From G965226155 sp965226155 (GTDB lineage Bacteria; Pseudomonadota; Gammaproteobacteria; Eutrophobiales; Eutrophobiaceae): a stretch of 64,000 bases of DNA. Below the pieces are notes generated by a model. The model was not told where the DNA came from, searched no databases, and saw nothing but the letters and a program-made list of their open reading frames with translations. The DNA lies in assembly GCA_965226155.1 (NCBI GenBank), contig OZ245331.1:1860001-1924000 (forward strand). The letters run 5' to 3'. Every line of letters starts with the position of its first letter. The stretch's first letter is position 1. Shown here one piece after another: positions 25,888-35,442 of this stretch. The position numbers were made by a program, and so were the translations under genes.

Positions 25888-26766
25888 ATGAATGAGAAGA
25901 AAACTTGTTTGCCACCGGATCAAAATACTAAAGAACCAGCATTTAAGGCCCCACCAAAGTCCTGTGATGCTCATTGTCACGTGTTTGGGCCTAAGGACCT
26001 GTTTCCCTATCATATTAACAGTACTTATAAACCACCGGACGCAGGTAAAGATCGATTAAAAAAACTTCATAATATTTTAGGAATTGAACGTGCGGTCATA
26101 GTGCAGGCCAGTTGTCATGGTTCAGATAATCGGGCCATGATTGATGCCATCGCCAGCAGCAATGGCGCATATAAAGGTGTTTGTATCGCAAATGAGGATT
26201 TTACTGATAATGAATTTCAAGATCTTCATGATGGTGGAGTTCGTGGCGTGCGATTTAATTTTGTTAAGCATTTGGGTGGAACACCGGATCTCGATGCCAT
26301 GAAAAATGTACTGGATAGGGTAAAGCAATTAGGTTGGCATTTAGTGATTCATGTTAATGCAGAAGACATCGTCAAATTTGAATCATTCTTCCAGCAGTTT
26401 GATATGGATATCGTCGTTGATCATATGGCGCGAGTACCTTGTGATGCGGGTACTGATCAAAAAGGCTTCCTTATTCTCAAGGATTTTATGCGAAGAGAAA
26501 ATTGGTGGAGCAAGTTGTGCGGATCAGAGCGTATTTCTCGTGAAGGGCCACCATTTCATGATGCTATCCCTTTTGCTAAAGAATTGATTGCTATTGCACC
26601 AGATCGCATAATATGGGGAACTGATTTTCCTCATCCAAATATTACTCGCTGGATGCCTAACGATGGTGACCTACTAGATTTGGTTCCGTTATTTGCTCAA
26701 GATAAAACCTTGCAGCAAAAAACACTAGTGGATAACCCGGCACGACTATACGAGTTTGATAATTAA
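25888..26766 (+). CDS. ligI: 2-pyrone-4,6-dicarboxylate lactonase
   Basis: 292 residues, amidohydrolase family. The metal-site-like HxH of strand 1 is in SCDAHCHVFGP (His29, His31), followed by YKPPDAG typical of PDC lactonases, VIVQASCHGSDNRAM, GVRGVRFNFV and the late Asp in IIWGTDFPHPN. LigI hydrolyses PDC to 4-oxalomesaconate without a divalent metal. It works after LigC, which makes PDC by oxidising the ring-cleavage product. Overlap-free, 17 bases after galD and 12 before ligK. Confidence 0.93.
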   Translation: MNEKKTCLPPDQNTKEPAFKAPPKSCDAHCHVFGPKDLFPYHINSTYKPPDAGKDRLKKLHNILGIERAVIVQASCHGSDNRAMIDAIASSNGAYKGVCIANEDFTDNEFQDLHDGGVRGVRFNFVKHLGGTPDLDAMKNVLDRVKQLGWHLVIHVNAEDIVKFESFFQQFDMDIVVDHMARVPCDAGTDQKGFLILKDFMRRENWWSKLCGSERISREGPPFHDAIPFAKELIAIAPDRIIWGTDFPHPNITRWMPNDGDLLDLVPLFAQDKTLQQKTLVDNPARLYEFDN

Positions 26767-26778
26767 AAGGTAAACGAC

Positions 26779-27486
26779 ATGAAAACAGTAGCAATTCGAA
26801 ATATCGAACGTGCCGAAAAAAAAGATATAGAGAGTCTTGAATCACTGGGAGTGGCCACGATACATGAAGCACAAAATCGTATCGGTTTGTTGCAACCATA
26901 TATGCGTCCTATCTATCCGGGGGCAAGAATTGCCGGAAGTGCTATCACAGTCCTGACCCATCCCGGTGATAACTGGATGATTCATGTTGCCATCGAACTC
27001 TGCCATCCCGGTGATATTTTAGTCGTGGGTTGTTCGACCAATAATGCTGATGGTTTTTTTGGCGACCTGTTGGCGGAGTCTTGTAATGTTTGTGGAGTAA
27101 AGGGTCTTGTCATAGATGGCGGTGTCCGTGATACGCGTGATTTAACAAAAATGAAGTTTCCAGTGTGGTCAAAATCAATAAATGCAAAAGGGACAGTTAA
27201 GGAAACAGTAGGCGCAGTCAATGTCCCCATCGTATGTGCAGGTCAATATGTTACACCAGGCGATGTGGTGATCGCTGATGATGATGGTGTTGTAATTATT
27301 GAACGTAAGTTTGCTGCAACTGTTCTTGCCGATGGTAAAAAAAGGGAAGAAAATGAAACAAAAAAACGTGAGCGACTTGCAGCTGGAGAATTTGGCCTGG
27401 ATATCTATAAAATGCGTCAACGACTAGAAGATAAAGGACTCGTCTACCTTGATAGTCTTGATGAATGCGAAAATTTTAAAAAATGA
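26779..27486 (+). CDS. ligK: 4-carboxy-4-hydroxy-2-oxoadipate aldolase
   Basis: 235 residues of the RraA-like class II pyruvate aldolase family. Key features are GDLLAES (95-101) and DGGVRDTRDL (113-122), in which Arg117 and Asp118 correspond to the conserved substrate/metal-site pair. It cleaves 4-carboxy-4-hydroxy-2-oxoadipate to pyruvate and oxaloacetate, the final step of the pathway, and can also act on the 4-methyl analogue. AAAGGT lies nine bases before the ATG. RraA itself (RNase E regulator) is unlikely given the longer C-terminus and gene context. Confidence 0.92.
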   Translation: MKTVAIRNIERAEKKDIESLESLGVATIHEAQNRIGLLQPYMRPIYPGARIAGSAITVLTHPGDNWMIHVAIELCHPGDILVVGCSTNNADGFFGDLLAESCNVCGVKGLVIDGGVRDTRDLTKMKFPVWSKSINAKGTVKETVGAVNVPIVCAGQYVTPGDVVIADDDGVVIIERKFAATVLADGKKREENETKKRERLAAGEFGLDIYKMRQRLEDKGLVYLDSLDECENFKK

Positions 27487-27514
27487 GTTTCAGAAAATAT
27501 TTTAAATACAGAAT

Positions 27515-28516
27515 ATGATAATAGATTGTCACGGACACTACACAACAGCACCTGAACAGCTTGGTGAATACCGTGATGCGCAAAAAAAAGCGCTGGAAAA
27601 CAATCCGCAGGAAACCGGTGAGAAAGGGATTATTGCTATTACCGATGATCAAATTCGCGAAAGCCTAGAGAACAGCCAGCTAAAATTACAAAGAGAACGA
27701 GGTACTGATCTTACAATTTTCTCACCTCGCGCCAGCTGGATGGCGCATCACATTGGTAATGAATACACGAGCAAATACTGGACAGAACACACCAATGAAT
27801 TGATATATCGCGCAACGCAACTTTATCCAGATAATTTTGTGGGTGTATGTGCACTTCCTCAATCACCCGGGACTGACCTCCTAAACAGTGTTAATGAGTT
27901 AGAAAGGTGTATTAATGAATTTGATTTTATCGGATGTAATCTCAATCCAGACCCGTCTGGCGGTTACTGGAATTCTCCACCTTTGGGTGACATATATTGG
28001 TACCCAATTTATGAAAAAATGGTCGAGCTTGATGTTCCGGCTATGATCCATGTCAGCGGTTGCTGCAATCCTGTCTTTCATGCCACTGGATCATATTATC
28101 TTAGTGCCGACACTACAGCTTTTATGCAATTAATGCAGTCTAACGTCACTAGAGACTTTCCAAGTATTAAATTTATAATTCCCCACGGTGGCGGAGCCGT
28201 TCCATATCACTGGGGCCGATTTCGTGGCTTAGCAGACATGCTCAAATTACCACCGCTTGATGAGTTATTAATGGACAATGTCTACTTTGATACTTGTGTT
28301 TATCAACAATCCGGGATTGACTTGCTACTGGATATTATTACAAATAAAAACATATTGTTTGCATCAGAGATGGTTGGTGCTGTACGGGGTATTGATCCAG
28401 AAACTGGTCATTACTTTGATGATACCAAACGTTACATTGATAACAGTAAGGTGAGTCAACAGGACAAGGAAAATATATTTGAGCATAATTCGCGACATGT
28501 CTTCAGTCGCTTATAA
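27515..28516 (+). CDS. ligJ: 4-oxalomesaconate hydratase
   Basis: 333 residues of the amidohydrolase-like LigJ group. The N-terminal MIIDCHGHYTTAP gives the HxH metal ligands (His6, His8). Further family stretches are FSPRASWMAHH, GCNLNPDPSGGYW, FIIPHGGGAVPYHWGRFRG and FASEMVGAVRG. It hydrates 4-oxalomesaconate to 4-carboxy-4-hydroxy-2-oxoadipate using zinc. It lies 28 bases after ligK and 30 before ligA in the same orientation. Length is normal for LigJ and unlike the unrelated GalB hydratase. Confidence 0.93.
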   Translation: MIIDCHGHYTTAPEQLGEYRDAQKKALENNPQETGEKGIIAITDDQIRESLENSQLKLQRERGTDLTIFSPRASWMAHHIGNEYTSKYWTEHTNELIYRATQLYPDNFVGVCALPQSPGTDLLNSVNELERCINEFDFIGCNLNPDPSGGYWNSPPLGDIYWYPIYEKMVELDVPAMIHVSGCCNPVFHATGSYYLSADTTAFMQLMQSNVTRDFPSIKFIIPHGGGAVPYHWGRFRGLADMLKLPPLDELLMDNVYFDTCVYQQSGIDLLLDIITNKNILFASEMVGAVRGIDPETGHYFDDTKRYIDNSKVSQQDKENIFEHNSRHVFSRL

Positions 28517-28546
28517 AAACCACCTTGGATAATATTTATTAATTAT

Positions 28547-28942
28547 ATGAAATCAGATATAAAATCCGCATACGATGATATACCCGGCACCTATTTGTTT
28601 AATGCAGATCGATGTCGTGAAGGTTATCACTTGAATATGTTTTGTAAGTCATTACTCAAGGCCGAAAATCGGGAAGCCTTTCTTTCTAATCAGGAAGCTT
28701 ATCTTGATAAGTTTTCACTAACCGCTGAACAGCGGCGATGTGTATTCGAAAAAGATTGGCTTGGAATGCTACATGTGGGCGGTAATGTTTATTACACATC
28801 CAAACTGGCAGCCACTCATGGGTTGTCATTTCAATATATCGCTGCGGAAATGGCAGGTGCAACACAGGATGAATATCTGCAAATGATGGTAAACGGAGGT
28901 CGCTCACCAGATGGTAATCGTAGTAAAACGGAGAAGCGATAA
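28547..28942 (+). CDS. ligA: Protocatechuate 4,5-dioxygenase alpha subunit
   Basis: 131 residues. The LigA fold is visible in DIPGTYLFNADRCREGYHLN, MFCKSLLKAENREAF and DWLGMLHVGGNVYY. LigA is the small helical subunit that caps the active site of the extradiol dioxygenase LigAB. Its stop TAA shares one base with the ATG of ligB (TAATG at 28940-28944), implying coupled translation and equal subunit stoichiometry. Confidence 0.95.
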   Translation: MKSDIKSAYDDIPGTYLFNADRCREGYHLNMFCKSLLKAENREAFLSNQEAYLDKFSLTAEQRRCVFEKDWLGMLHVGGNVYYTSKLAATHGLSFQYIAAEMAGATQDEYLQMMVNGGRSPDGNRSKTEKR

Positions 28943-29781
28943 TGGCACAGATAGTTGCAGGATTAGGTACGACACATGTTCCAGCTATCGGTGTTGCACA
29001 TGATCAAGGGCGGACAGAGGAGCCCTACTGGAAGCCATTATTTGATGGCTACCAACGTGCACGGGAATGGTTGGAAGAAGTCGATCCGGATGTCGTCATA
29101 CTCGTTTATAACGACCACGGTACAGCGTTTTCATTACAGTTAATTCCCACATTTGCAATTGGTGTAGCGGATAAATTTAAACCGGCAGATGAAGGTTGGG
29201 GCGCAAGACCAGTGCCTGTCGTAAAAGGCGACCCAGGTTTAGCATGGCATCTAGCGGAATCATTAATACTAGATGAATTCGACATAACCATTGTTAATGA
29301 GATGGATGTCGATCACGGATTAACGGTTCCTTTAACAATAACTTGCGGTGATAAAAAGGAATGGCCATTCAAAGTTATTCCACTGGCAGTCAATGTGGTT
29401 CAGTATCCGCCTCCAACTGGTAAACGTTGTTTTGATTTAGGTCGGGCTATTCGCACAGCCGTTGAAAATTACGAAGAAGATTTAAAGATAGTTGTTTTTG
29501 GTACAGGAGGAATGTCCCATCAACTACATGGTGAGCGCGCAGGTTTGATTAATCAGGAGTGGGACCAGAAATTTCTTGATGATCTCAGTAGTGATCCTAA
29601 ACGTCTGATCAAAATTCCTCATCTTGAATATGTCCGTGAAACCGGAGCAGAAGGGATTGAAATGATAATGTGGTTAGCTATGCGAGGCGCATTAAATGAG
29701 AACGTTATGGAGGTTTATCGGCATTATCACGTACCTGCTTCCAATACCGCAGCTGGTTTAATTGTTCTTGAAAATCGCTAA
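28942..29781 (+). CDS. ligB: Protocatechuate 4,5-dioxygenase beta subunit
   Basis: 279 residues of the type II extradiol dioxygenase family. Fe(II) ligands expected from the Sphingobium SYK-6 structure (His12, His61, Glu242) are represented by His12 in GTTHVPAIG, His59 in VYNDHGTAF and a Glu in ETGAEGIEMIMW near 237. The catalytic His sits in GTGGMSHQLHG. The enzyme opens protocatechuate between C4 and C5 to give 4-carboxy-2-hydroxymuconate-6-semialdehyde. Translationally coupled to ligA. Confidence 0.95.
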   Translation: MAQIVAGLGTTHVPAIGVAHDQGRTEEPYWKPLFDGYQRAREWLEEVDPDVVILVYNDHGTAFSLQLIPTFAIGVADKFKPADEGWGARPVPVVKGDPGLAWHLAESLILDEFDITIVNEMDVDHGLTVPLTITCGDKKEWPFKVIPLAVNVVQYPPPTGKRCFDLGRAIRTAVENYEEDLKIVVFGTGGMSHQLHGERAGLINQEWDQKFLDDLSSDPKRLIKIPHLEYVRETGAEGIEMIMWLAMRGALNENVMEVYRHYHVPASNTAAGLIVLENR

Positions 29782-29817
29782 TATTATTTAATACTTAAAA
29801 TTAACCAAGGTAAATCT

Positions 29818-30759
29818 ATGAAAATCATAATGGTAGGTCAGGGTGCATTCGGAATTAAGCACCTCGATGCTATTGAAAATATTGATGGCATTGAAGTTGT
29901 CAGTCTCTGTGGCGGTAGCCCGCGTTCGACCAAAGAAACTGCCATGGCTCGAGGTATTCCACACTGGACGACAGATTTAGCAGAAAGCCTGAAACAAACT
30001 GGAGTTGAAGCGGCAATCATCACCTCGCCAACACAAATTCATGCCAAACAGGCAATTCAATGTATGCGTGCAGGTAGTCACGTCGAGGTTGAAATTCCCA
30101 TGGCGGATTCACTAGCCGACGCGCATCGAATTGTCGATGTGCAAAAAGAAACAGGCCTCGTCGCTATGGCCGGTCACACCCGTCGCTTCAATCCTAGCCA
30201 TCAATGGATCCACAACAAAATTCAGGCTGGCGAATTAAAAATACAACAGATGGACGTGCAAACGTTTTTTTTCCGGCGGACTAATATGAATGCTCTGGGT
30301 AAACCTCGAAGCTGGACCGATCATCTTTTATGGCATCACGCATGTCATACCGTCGATCTGTTCCAGTATCAGACGGGTGAAGTTGCCTCACAAGTACAGG
30401 CTCTGGAAGGGCCGATGCATCCTGATTTGGGGATTGCGATGGATATGAGTATCGGGCTCAAAGTACCATCCGGCGCATTATGTACCTTATCCCTATCATT
30501 TAATAATGATGGGCCGCTTGGCACCTTCTTTCGTTATATTTGTGATAACGGCACTTACGTTGTGCGTTATGATGATCTAGTTGATGGAAAGGAAAATCCC
30601 ATTGATGTATCGAAAGTGAATGTGTCCATGAATGGCATTGAGCTACAGGATCGAGAATTCTTTGCTGCTATTAATGCAGGAAGGGAACCCAATGCCAGTG
30701 TTGGACAATGTCTTTCCGCAATGGAAACACTTGACCGCCTAGAAAAGTGTCTGAAATAA
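29818..30759 (+). CDS. ligC: 4-carboxy-2-hydroxymuconate-6-semialdehyde dehydrogenase
   Basis: 313 residues of the Gfo/Idh/MocA family. The Rossmann motif GQGAFG (7-12) begins the NADP-binding domain; EVEIPMADSLADAH is the EKP-like substrate segment, and HTRRFNPSHQW plus WHHACHTVDLFQYQ are typical of LigC. It oxidises the hemiacetal form of the ring-cleavage product to 2-pyrone-4,6-dicarboxylate. AAGG precedes the ATG by about nine bases. It ends the cluster and converges with the esterase gene at 30828. Confidence 0.93.
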   Translation: MKIIMVGQGAFGIKHLDAIENIDGIEVVSLCGGSPRSTKETAMARGIPHWTTDLAESLKQTGVEAAIITSPTQIHAKQAIQCMRAGSHVEVEIPMADSLADAHRIVDVQKETGLVAMAGHTRRFNPSHQWIHNKIQAGELKIQQMDVQTFFFRRTNMNALGKPRSWTDHLLWHHACHTVDLFQYQTGEVASQVQALEGPMHPDLGIAMDMSIGLKVPSGALCTLSLSFNNDGPLGTFFRYICDNGTYVVRYDDLVDGKENPIDVSKVNVSMNGIELQDREFFAAINAGREPNASVGQCLSAMETLDRLEKCLK

Positions 30760-30827
30760 AATCCCTGATTTAAAGAGAGTGAGGTAAATACGAACCTTAG
30801 TCTCGGCTGTGTCGGTATGTTCCATGC

Positions 30828-31841
30828 TTATGGAATTGCTGATGGTAAAAACAGTTTCCAATCTGTCATCGGCAATTTCAGTTGTACAACTACTGGTAAT
30901 TCTTTCATCATGTTCAGTTCGTAGAGAAATTTCTCCATTAAATATAACGTCATGGCGAAATCAGATTTGGCTGATAACGATGCTAATCTTGGACGGGATT
31001 CCAAATAATTTGGATGGTCATAAAAATGGTGGCCCCGACCAGAAAAAGGGACGAGTTGAATATTATTTCCAACGTCTTGCATCAGGCTTACAAATCGGCT
31101 GATACTACTGAACGGTATCCACTTGTCATTTGTGCCATGAAGGATCAGGGTTGGTGGAAGCCCTTGTTTAAGGTGAATTATTGGCGATAGTTTCAAATTA
31201 TTCCCATTGAATAATTTTAATCCCTCACTGTCTTTATACCCCGCACTGCTGGTATCAACTACGGTAGAAAAAAGCACAAGTGCGTCAGGTGCTGAGGTTG
31301 TTTTAAGAGTATCTTGATTATTATTCAAATTATCATTGAATACGGCTGCTGATAAAGCAAGATGTCCACCGGCTGAAGCGCCAGCGGCTACAATTTTATT
31401 TTTGTCTATCTTAAAATTATCCGTATTATACCGAAGCCAGCGAATTGCAGATTTTACATCTTCCAATCCATCAAATGGCGTGGCATCGTACCTGTCTTTT
31501 ACCCTGTACTCAGCTAAAGCCGTTACCATTCCATGGCTGGATAACAGTCGCGCGTAGTCTGCAAACTGAAGGACTGATCCAGATTTCCATCCACTACCAT
31601 GAAAAAAGACTACAGCAGTTCTTTTTTCATCAGAATTAGAATGGTTTGTAGGTATGAACAAATATATTGGAAGGTCGAAATTGTTTTCAGTTTTGTAGAT
31701 ATAAGTTTTCGCGCCGTCAATTGAATTAGGAGGGAGAGGAAAATCTTGAAGTGTATTTTCTGCTAGGGCTGTACCCGTATTAATAACTAATAATGACAGA
31801 AAAATACTAACGTTTATCAATGCATGTCGACACATTGCCAT
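30828..31841 (-). CDS. Exported alpha/beta hydrolase (esterase-like)
   Basis: 337 residues with a signal peptide (hydrophobic LINVSIFLSLLVI, cleavage after TALA). The alpha/beta-hydrolase core includes FFHGSGW (oxyanion region), the nucleophile Ser in AAGASAGGHLAL, Asp in LHGTNDKWIPF and His in GRGHHFYDHP. The arrangement resembles hormone-sensitive-lipase/BD-FAE type esterases. It would act in the periplasm, possibly releasing aromatic acids from esters before uptake; that link to the neighbouring lig genes is inference. It lies 13 bases downstream of the CHMI-like gene, same strand. Start is at Met1 or Met3. Confidence 0.82.
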   Translation of the reverse strand: MAMCRHALINVSIFLSLLVINTGTALAENTLQDFPLPPNSIDGAKTYIYKTENNFDLPIYLFIPTNHSNSDEKRTAVVFFHGSGWKSGSVLQFADYARLLSSHGMVTALAEYRVKDRYDATPFDGLEDVKSAIRWLRYNTDNFKIDKNKIVAAGASAGGHLALSAAVFNDNLNNNQDTLKTTSAPDALVLFSTVVDTSSAGYKDSEGLKLFNGNNLKLSPIIHLKQGLPPTLILHGTNDKWIPFSSISRFVSLMQDVGNNIQLVPFSGRGHHFYDHPNYLESRPRLASLSAKSDFAMTLYLMEKFLYELNMMKELPVVVQLKLPMTDWKLFLPSAIP

Positions 31842-31854
31842 TTAAAATTGAGTG

Positions 31855-32205
31855 TTAATTTATATCCATTAATCGTTTTTTATATGCGACGGAATCCATA
31901 TCAATAATATCAATACTTATACTATACACGTCGGGCAATAATTTCGATAAATGTTGACGAAGTCCAGTTGACAATTTTACTTTTTCATCCGGTTCCCTTC
32001 CCGCAAGAAGTCTGCAGTTTACGTGCACAAACGAATTCTGTGACTTCGCCAGTTTGAAATGATGATATGGCAGGGCCCTGATTTTTATGTCAACTGGATC
32101 CATTATTCCAGACCCAGCCGCAGCGTCTAAAACAGTTTGCATCAATTGCTCCATATCAACTGATTGTTCAAGTGTAGCTGAATATTCAATAACGAAATGA
32201 GGCAT
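31855..32205 (-). CDS. 5-carboxymethyl-2-hydroxymuconate isomerase family (HpaF-like tautomerase)
   Basis: 116 residues beginning MPHFVIEYS, so after Met removal the N-terminal Pro is available as catalytic base, as in the tautomerase superfamily. Later segments HFKLAKSQNSFVHVNCRLLA, GREPDEKVKLS and SISIDIIDMDSVAYKKR match CHMI proteins. In homoprotocatechuate degradation it isomerises 5-carboxymethyl-2-hydroxymuconate; here the remaining hpa genes are absent, so the substrate may be another muconate-type acid. Transcribed with the esterase. Confidence 0.88.
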   Translation of the reverse strand: MPHFVIEYSATLEQSVDMEQLMQTVLDAAAGSGIMDPVDIKIRALPYHHFKLAKSQNSFVHVNCRLLAGREPDEKVKLSTGLRQHLSKLLPDVYSISIDIIDMDSVAYKKRLMDIN

Positions 32206-32354
32206 ATTCTGATTTACACTGATTCAATAATTGGGGTAAATGTAGTATCAATCCAATGCTTTAAATGATAATGATCCTGTATATTCATTTTTTATTATAC
32301 CATGTGCTAAAAACTCATTGTTGTAAACTAGTGATGTCAAAAAATAAAGATTAA

Positions 32355-32843
32355 CGGGACGTTAATTATGCCAGACAATTTGACTCAACATATTCCGAAT
32401 CACATATTGACGCCGTCTTTTTTTCGTTTGACCCATCGGCAGGAGCTGTTATTAGGATTCCGATCGAAACGAAGACAGATCAGAAACTACAATTTCGATT
32501 TCAACCCATTCCAGGATCATGTAAAACTAATGATGGCTATGATCAGCTCCTGGATGTCATTGGAGAACGTGCCATTATTCACCATCCGGGTGTGCGATAT
32601 TGGTATGAATTAAATCAATCTTCGATTTACCCTCTGGAATATGTAATTAGATATTTCCCAGCAACTTCCTCTTATATACGTGATCCTGTTCATCCTACCC
32701 AGAGAATTCTCATGGAAAACTACCCATTAGTGAATTACACACGAAAGCCGATATGGCTAGTATGTGGTGTTGACAGGGCAGCAAATGATTTTGTAACCGG
32801 GTTTAAGCCTTTAGCTGGTCAATGGACTCAGGCAAAACACTAA
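32355..32843 (+). pseudogene. Hypothetical protein with disrupted start
   Basis: One frame open from 32355 to the stop at 32841-32843 reads as protein throughout (for example SHIDAVFFSFDPSAGAVIRI, QLLDVIGERAIIHHPGVRYW, IYPLEYVIRYFPATSS, CGVDRAANDFVTGFKPL). It has no ATG, and the first usable start is a GTG at 32592. The only nearby ATG, at 32368, is in another frame and needs a one-base shift right after the start. No family recognised. Confidence 0.5.
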
Positions 32844-33133
32844 TAGTTTGAATTAGATTAATTAATTAATTGAGAATCTACATGAAGTATGCCATTCAGT
32901 AGTCGTCATTAGCTTATATTTAATGTCTATCTTGATTTGACTATAATCATTACAAGCCTATGATATCAGCCTAATATGCTGAATTAATGAACGTAATTAA
33001 GCATAGATTTTTTACCAATTTTATCTAAAAAGAGATTTGTAACTACTTCATCGTCTGTGGATAAATTTAAGGAGTAGCTTCAAGCTATCAACATTGTCAA
33101 TTCTATTTGATAACATCTAACTAGGGGAATTTT
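32844..33133. other. Upstream region of TonB receptor 1
   Basis: About 290 AT-rich bases with TTAATTAATTAATT near 32865; it must contain the receptor promoter. AGGGGA lies just before the receptor ATG. Confidence 0.4.
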
Positions 33134-35347
33134 ATGAGAAATTCAGTGAAATCTTTTTTGGCTGTTCTTATCGGGGTGATGTTAATACCTGTCAGTCATG
33201 CTCAAATACTTGAAGAGATAATTGTAACGGCTCAAAAACGTGAGCAATCCGCACAAGATGTGGCCATGAGCCTGACCGCTTTTACGGGTTCACAGCTCAG
33301 GGAGCTAGGTGTTGATAGTACCATTGATTTATCCGCGTATGTGCCAGGGTTAACGATAGGGCAGAACACGGGTGATGGCGACTTTCCCTTTATCTCAATT
33401 CGAGGTGTCACAGTTAGGGATTTTTCGGATCTCAATGAGAGTCCTTCATCTGTCTACATAAATGAGTTCTACAAAGCTAATCTTGTCGGTCTTGATCAAC
33501 AAGTTTACGATTTGCAACGCGTTGAAGTTTTGCGCGGCCCTCAAGGCACACTCTACGGACGAAATGCCACTGGAGGATTGATTAATTATGTGTCGGCCAA
33601 ACCAACACGTGAATTCGAAGGATATGGTGAATTCACCGTTGGTGAACGTGACAGGTTAAAATTTGAAGGTGCAGTCGGAGGTCCTATCTCAGATAAAGCG
33701 GCATGGCGCGTCTCAGTTCTGCATCACTCCTTTGATGGCTGGATCGAAAATGTGTTTCCCGGGGGACAAGATGGTAGTGCGCTCGAAACACAATCAATCC
33801 GAGGCCAGATCCTATATGAACCAAATGACGACCTTTCTTTTTCGGGATTCATTCAACACAGTTCGAATGATAACGATGCCGGTAATATGTTCGTACATCA
33901 GCCTGCTAGGGTCGATCCTGTTTCTGGATTGGCAATTCCTGCGCCTGGGCTAGATGGCTATAATCCACTTTTCTTTATTCCGGGATCAGTGGGATATATT
34001 GAGGCAACGCCGGGGAATAACACGGATACAAATTCCGATCGTGATATTTCTCTGAACACCGAGCAAAACACTTTTATTGGTAGAATCGATTGGACGTTGA
34101 ATGATCTGGATATAGTTTCCATAACAGGCTATGAGCAATCAAGCAAAGATGGTTTCTCCGATAGCGATAGTACGACACAACAAGCCGGTCGTGGAACGGA
34201 GGTTCATCCTGACTCTTTTCAATTTTCACAGGAAATCAGACTATCAGGTGGATCAGGTGATCTGAGTTGGTTGGCCGGTATTTATTATATTGATTATCAT
34301 ATAAAAGGTGTCCAGAGCCGCTGTAATTCCATGGCGGGTGGCTGTCCAACATTGAGCCCTCCTATATTTTATGATTTAGAGACGGAATCCACGGCAATCT
34401 TTGGTAATCTTGACTATCAATTCAGTGAGGATATGAGCCTCACTCTTGGCGTTCGTTATACTCAAGAGGAAAAGGTATATGATCTCAACAATACGGATAC
34501 GGGATTGGTGTTCAATTTTTCCACGCAGGGTAATGCTGCCAAGCAAGATGATAATCTTACGAGTTTCAATGCCCGTTTGAACTGGACCCCCAATGATGAT
34601 CTCCTGGTATATGGAGGCGTCTCAAGAGGTCATAAGGGCGGGACCTTCAATTTAGGATTTACAGCTAGGGCAGGAAATATTCCGGGCATCCCTGTTAAAA
34701 GTGAACAATTAACCAGTTACGAAGGCGGATTCAAAGCTGATTTCATGGATGGTAATGCAAGGCTGAACGGTGCTGTGTTCTATTATGATTACGAGGATTC
34801 CCAGGCATTTCAATTTGACGGCATCACATTGACATCACAAGCATTTAATTCTGATGCAGAAGTGCTTGGTATGGAACTCGAGCTGGCCGCCACACCCACG
34901 GAAGGCCTGGATTTATTCGCAACAATGACCTATTTGGACGCTACGCTAAAAGATGTGGAGTTTCCGGGTCCGGCATTTACCGGCCTGGCGCCTGTTGACA
35001 CAGATATGCCTCTAGCACCTGATTTTAAAATTAGTTTTCTAGGACGATACGAATGGGCATCCTTTTTTGGTGGCCGCATGGCATTACAGGGAGATATTAC
35101 CTGGTATGATGATCAGTTCTTCGATGCGTTTAACAGCCCGAGTCATTTTGAAGAAAGCTATGCCGTCGCCAATTCAAGTTTGTCATGGTATAGCGCCGAT
35201 GATAAGTGGAATGTCTCGGTATTTGCTGAAAATATAGGGGACACGGAGTATCGTACCTTTTCATTTGATCTTGCGTTCCTACAATTTTCAACAGATGTTA
35301 TTGGCAAACCACGGTGGGTCGGTGGTAAGGTGGGCTATTCTTGGTAA
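33134..35347 (+). CDS. TonB-dependent outer-membrane receptor 1
   Basis: 737 residues. Signal peptide of about 23 residues (hydrophobic FLAVLIGVMLIPV, cleavage after SHA) leads into ILEEIIVTAQKREQSAQDVA, a TonB-box/early plug segment typical of proteobacterial receptors. The plug domain includes DLQRVEVLRGPQGTLYGRNA, then TGGLINYVSAKP; a 22-strand barrel follows, ending in an aromatic residue (VGYSW). It imports a substrate across the outer membrane using TonB energy. Its position between the protocatechuate genes and a Rieske oxygenase suggests an aromatic compound as in the lignin-dimer receptors of sphingomonads, but siderophores or glycans cannot be excluded. AGGGGA precedes the ATG and a strong terminator follows. 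Confidence 0.93.
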   Translation: MRNSVKSFLAVLIGVMLIPVSHAQILEEIIVTAQKREQSAQDVAMSLTAFTGSQLRELGVDSTIDLSAYVPGLTIGQNTGDGDFPFISIRGVTVRDFSDLNESPSSVYINEFYKANLVGLDQQVYDLQRVEVLRGPQGTLYGRNATGGLINYVSAKPTREFEGYGEFTVGERDRLKFEGAVGGPISDKAAWRVSVLHHSFDGWIENVFPGGQDGSALETQSIRGQILYEPNDDLSFSGFIQHSSNDNDAGNMFVHQPARVDPVSGLAIPAPGLDGYNPLFFIPGSVGYIEATPGNNTDTNSDRDISLNTEQNTFIGRIDWTLNDLDIVSITGYEQSSKDGFSDSDSTTQQAGRGTEVHPDSFQFSQEIRLSGGSGDLSWLAGIYYIDYHIKGVQSRCNSMAGGCPTLSPPIFYDLETESTAIFGNLDYQFSEDMSLTLGVRYTQEEKVYDLNNTDTGLVFNFSTQGNAAKQDDNLTSFNARLNWTPNDDLLVYGGVSRGHKGGTFNLGFTARAGNIPGIPVKSEQLTSYEGGFKADFMDGNARLNGAVFYYDYEDSQAFQFDGITLTSQAFNSDAEVLGMELELAATPTEGLDLFATMTYLDATLKDVEFPGPAFTGLAPVDTDMPLAPDFKISFLGRYEWASFFGGRMALQGDITWYDDQFFDAFNSPSHFEESYAVANSSLSWYSADDKWNVSVFAENIGDTEYRTFSFDLAFLQFSTDVIGKPRWVGGKVGYSW

Positions 35348-35374
35348 TAGTCCTTTAGTAATTCAAACATTTAG

Positions 35375-35413
35375 AAAGCAGGATATGGCCGATACCATAT
35401 CCTGCTTTTTTTT
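35375..35413 (+). terminator. Rho-independent terminator of TonB receptor 1
   Basis: Stem AAAGCAGGATATGG pairs with CCATATCCTGCTTT (14 bp, loop CCGATA) and runs into a T-tract. Located 28 bases after the receptor stop. Confidence 0.9.
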
Positions 35414-35442
35414 GTCATTTACCTTAAATACTCTATGAATAA

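Noticed and set aside
26779..27486. RraA, inhibitor of RNase E
   Set aside because: Same fold, but the position between ligI and ligJ and the longer C-terminus indicate the aldolase LigK.
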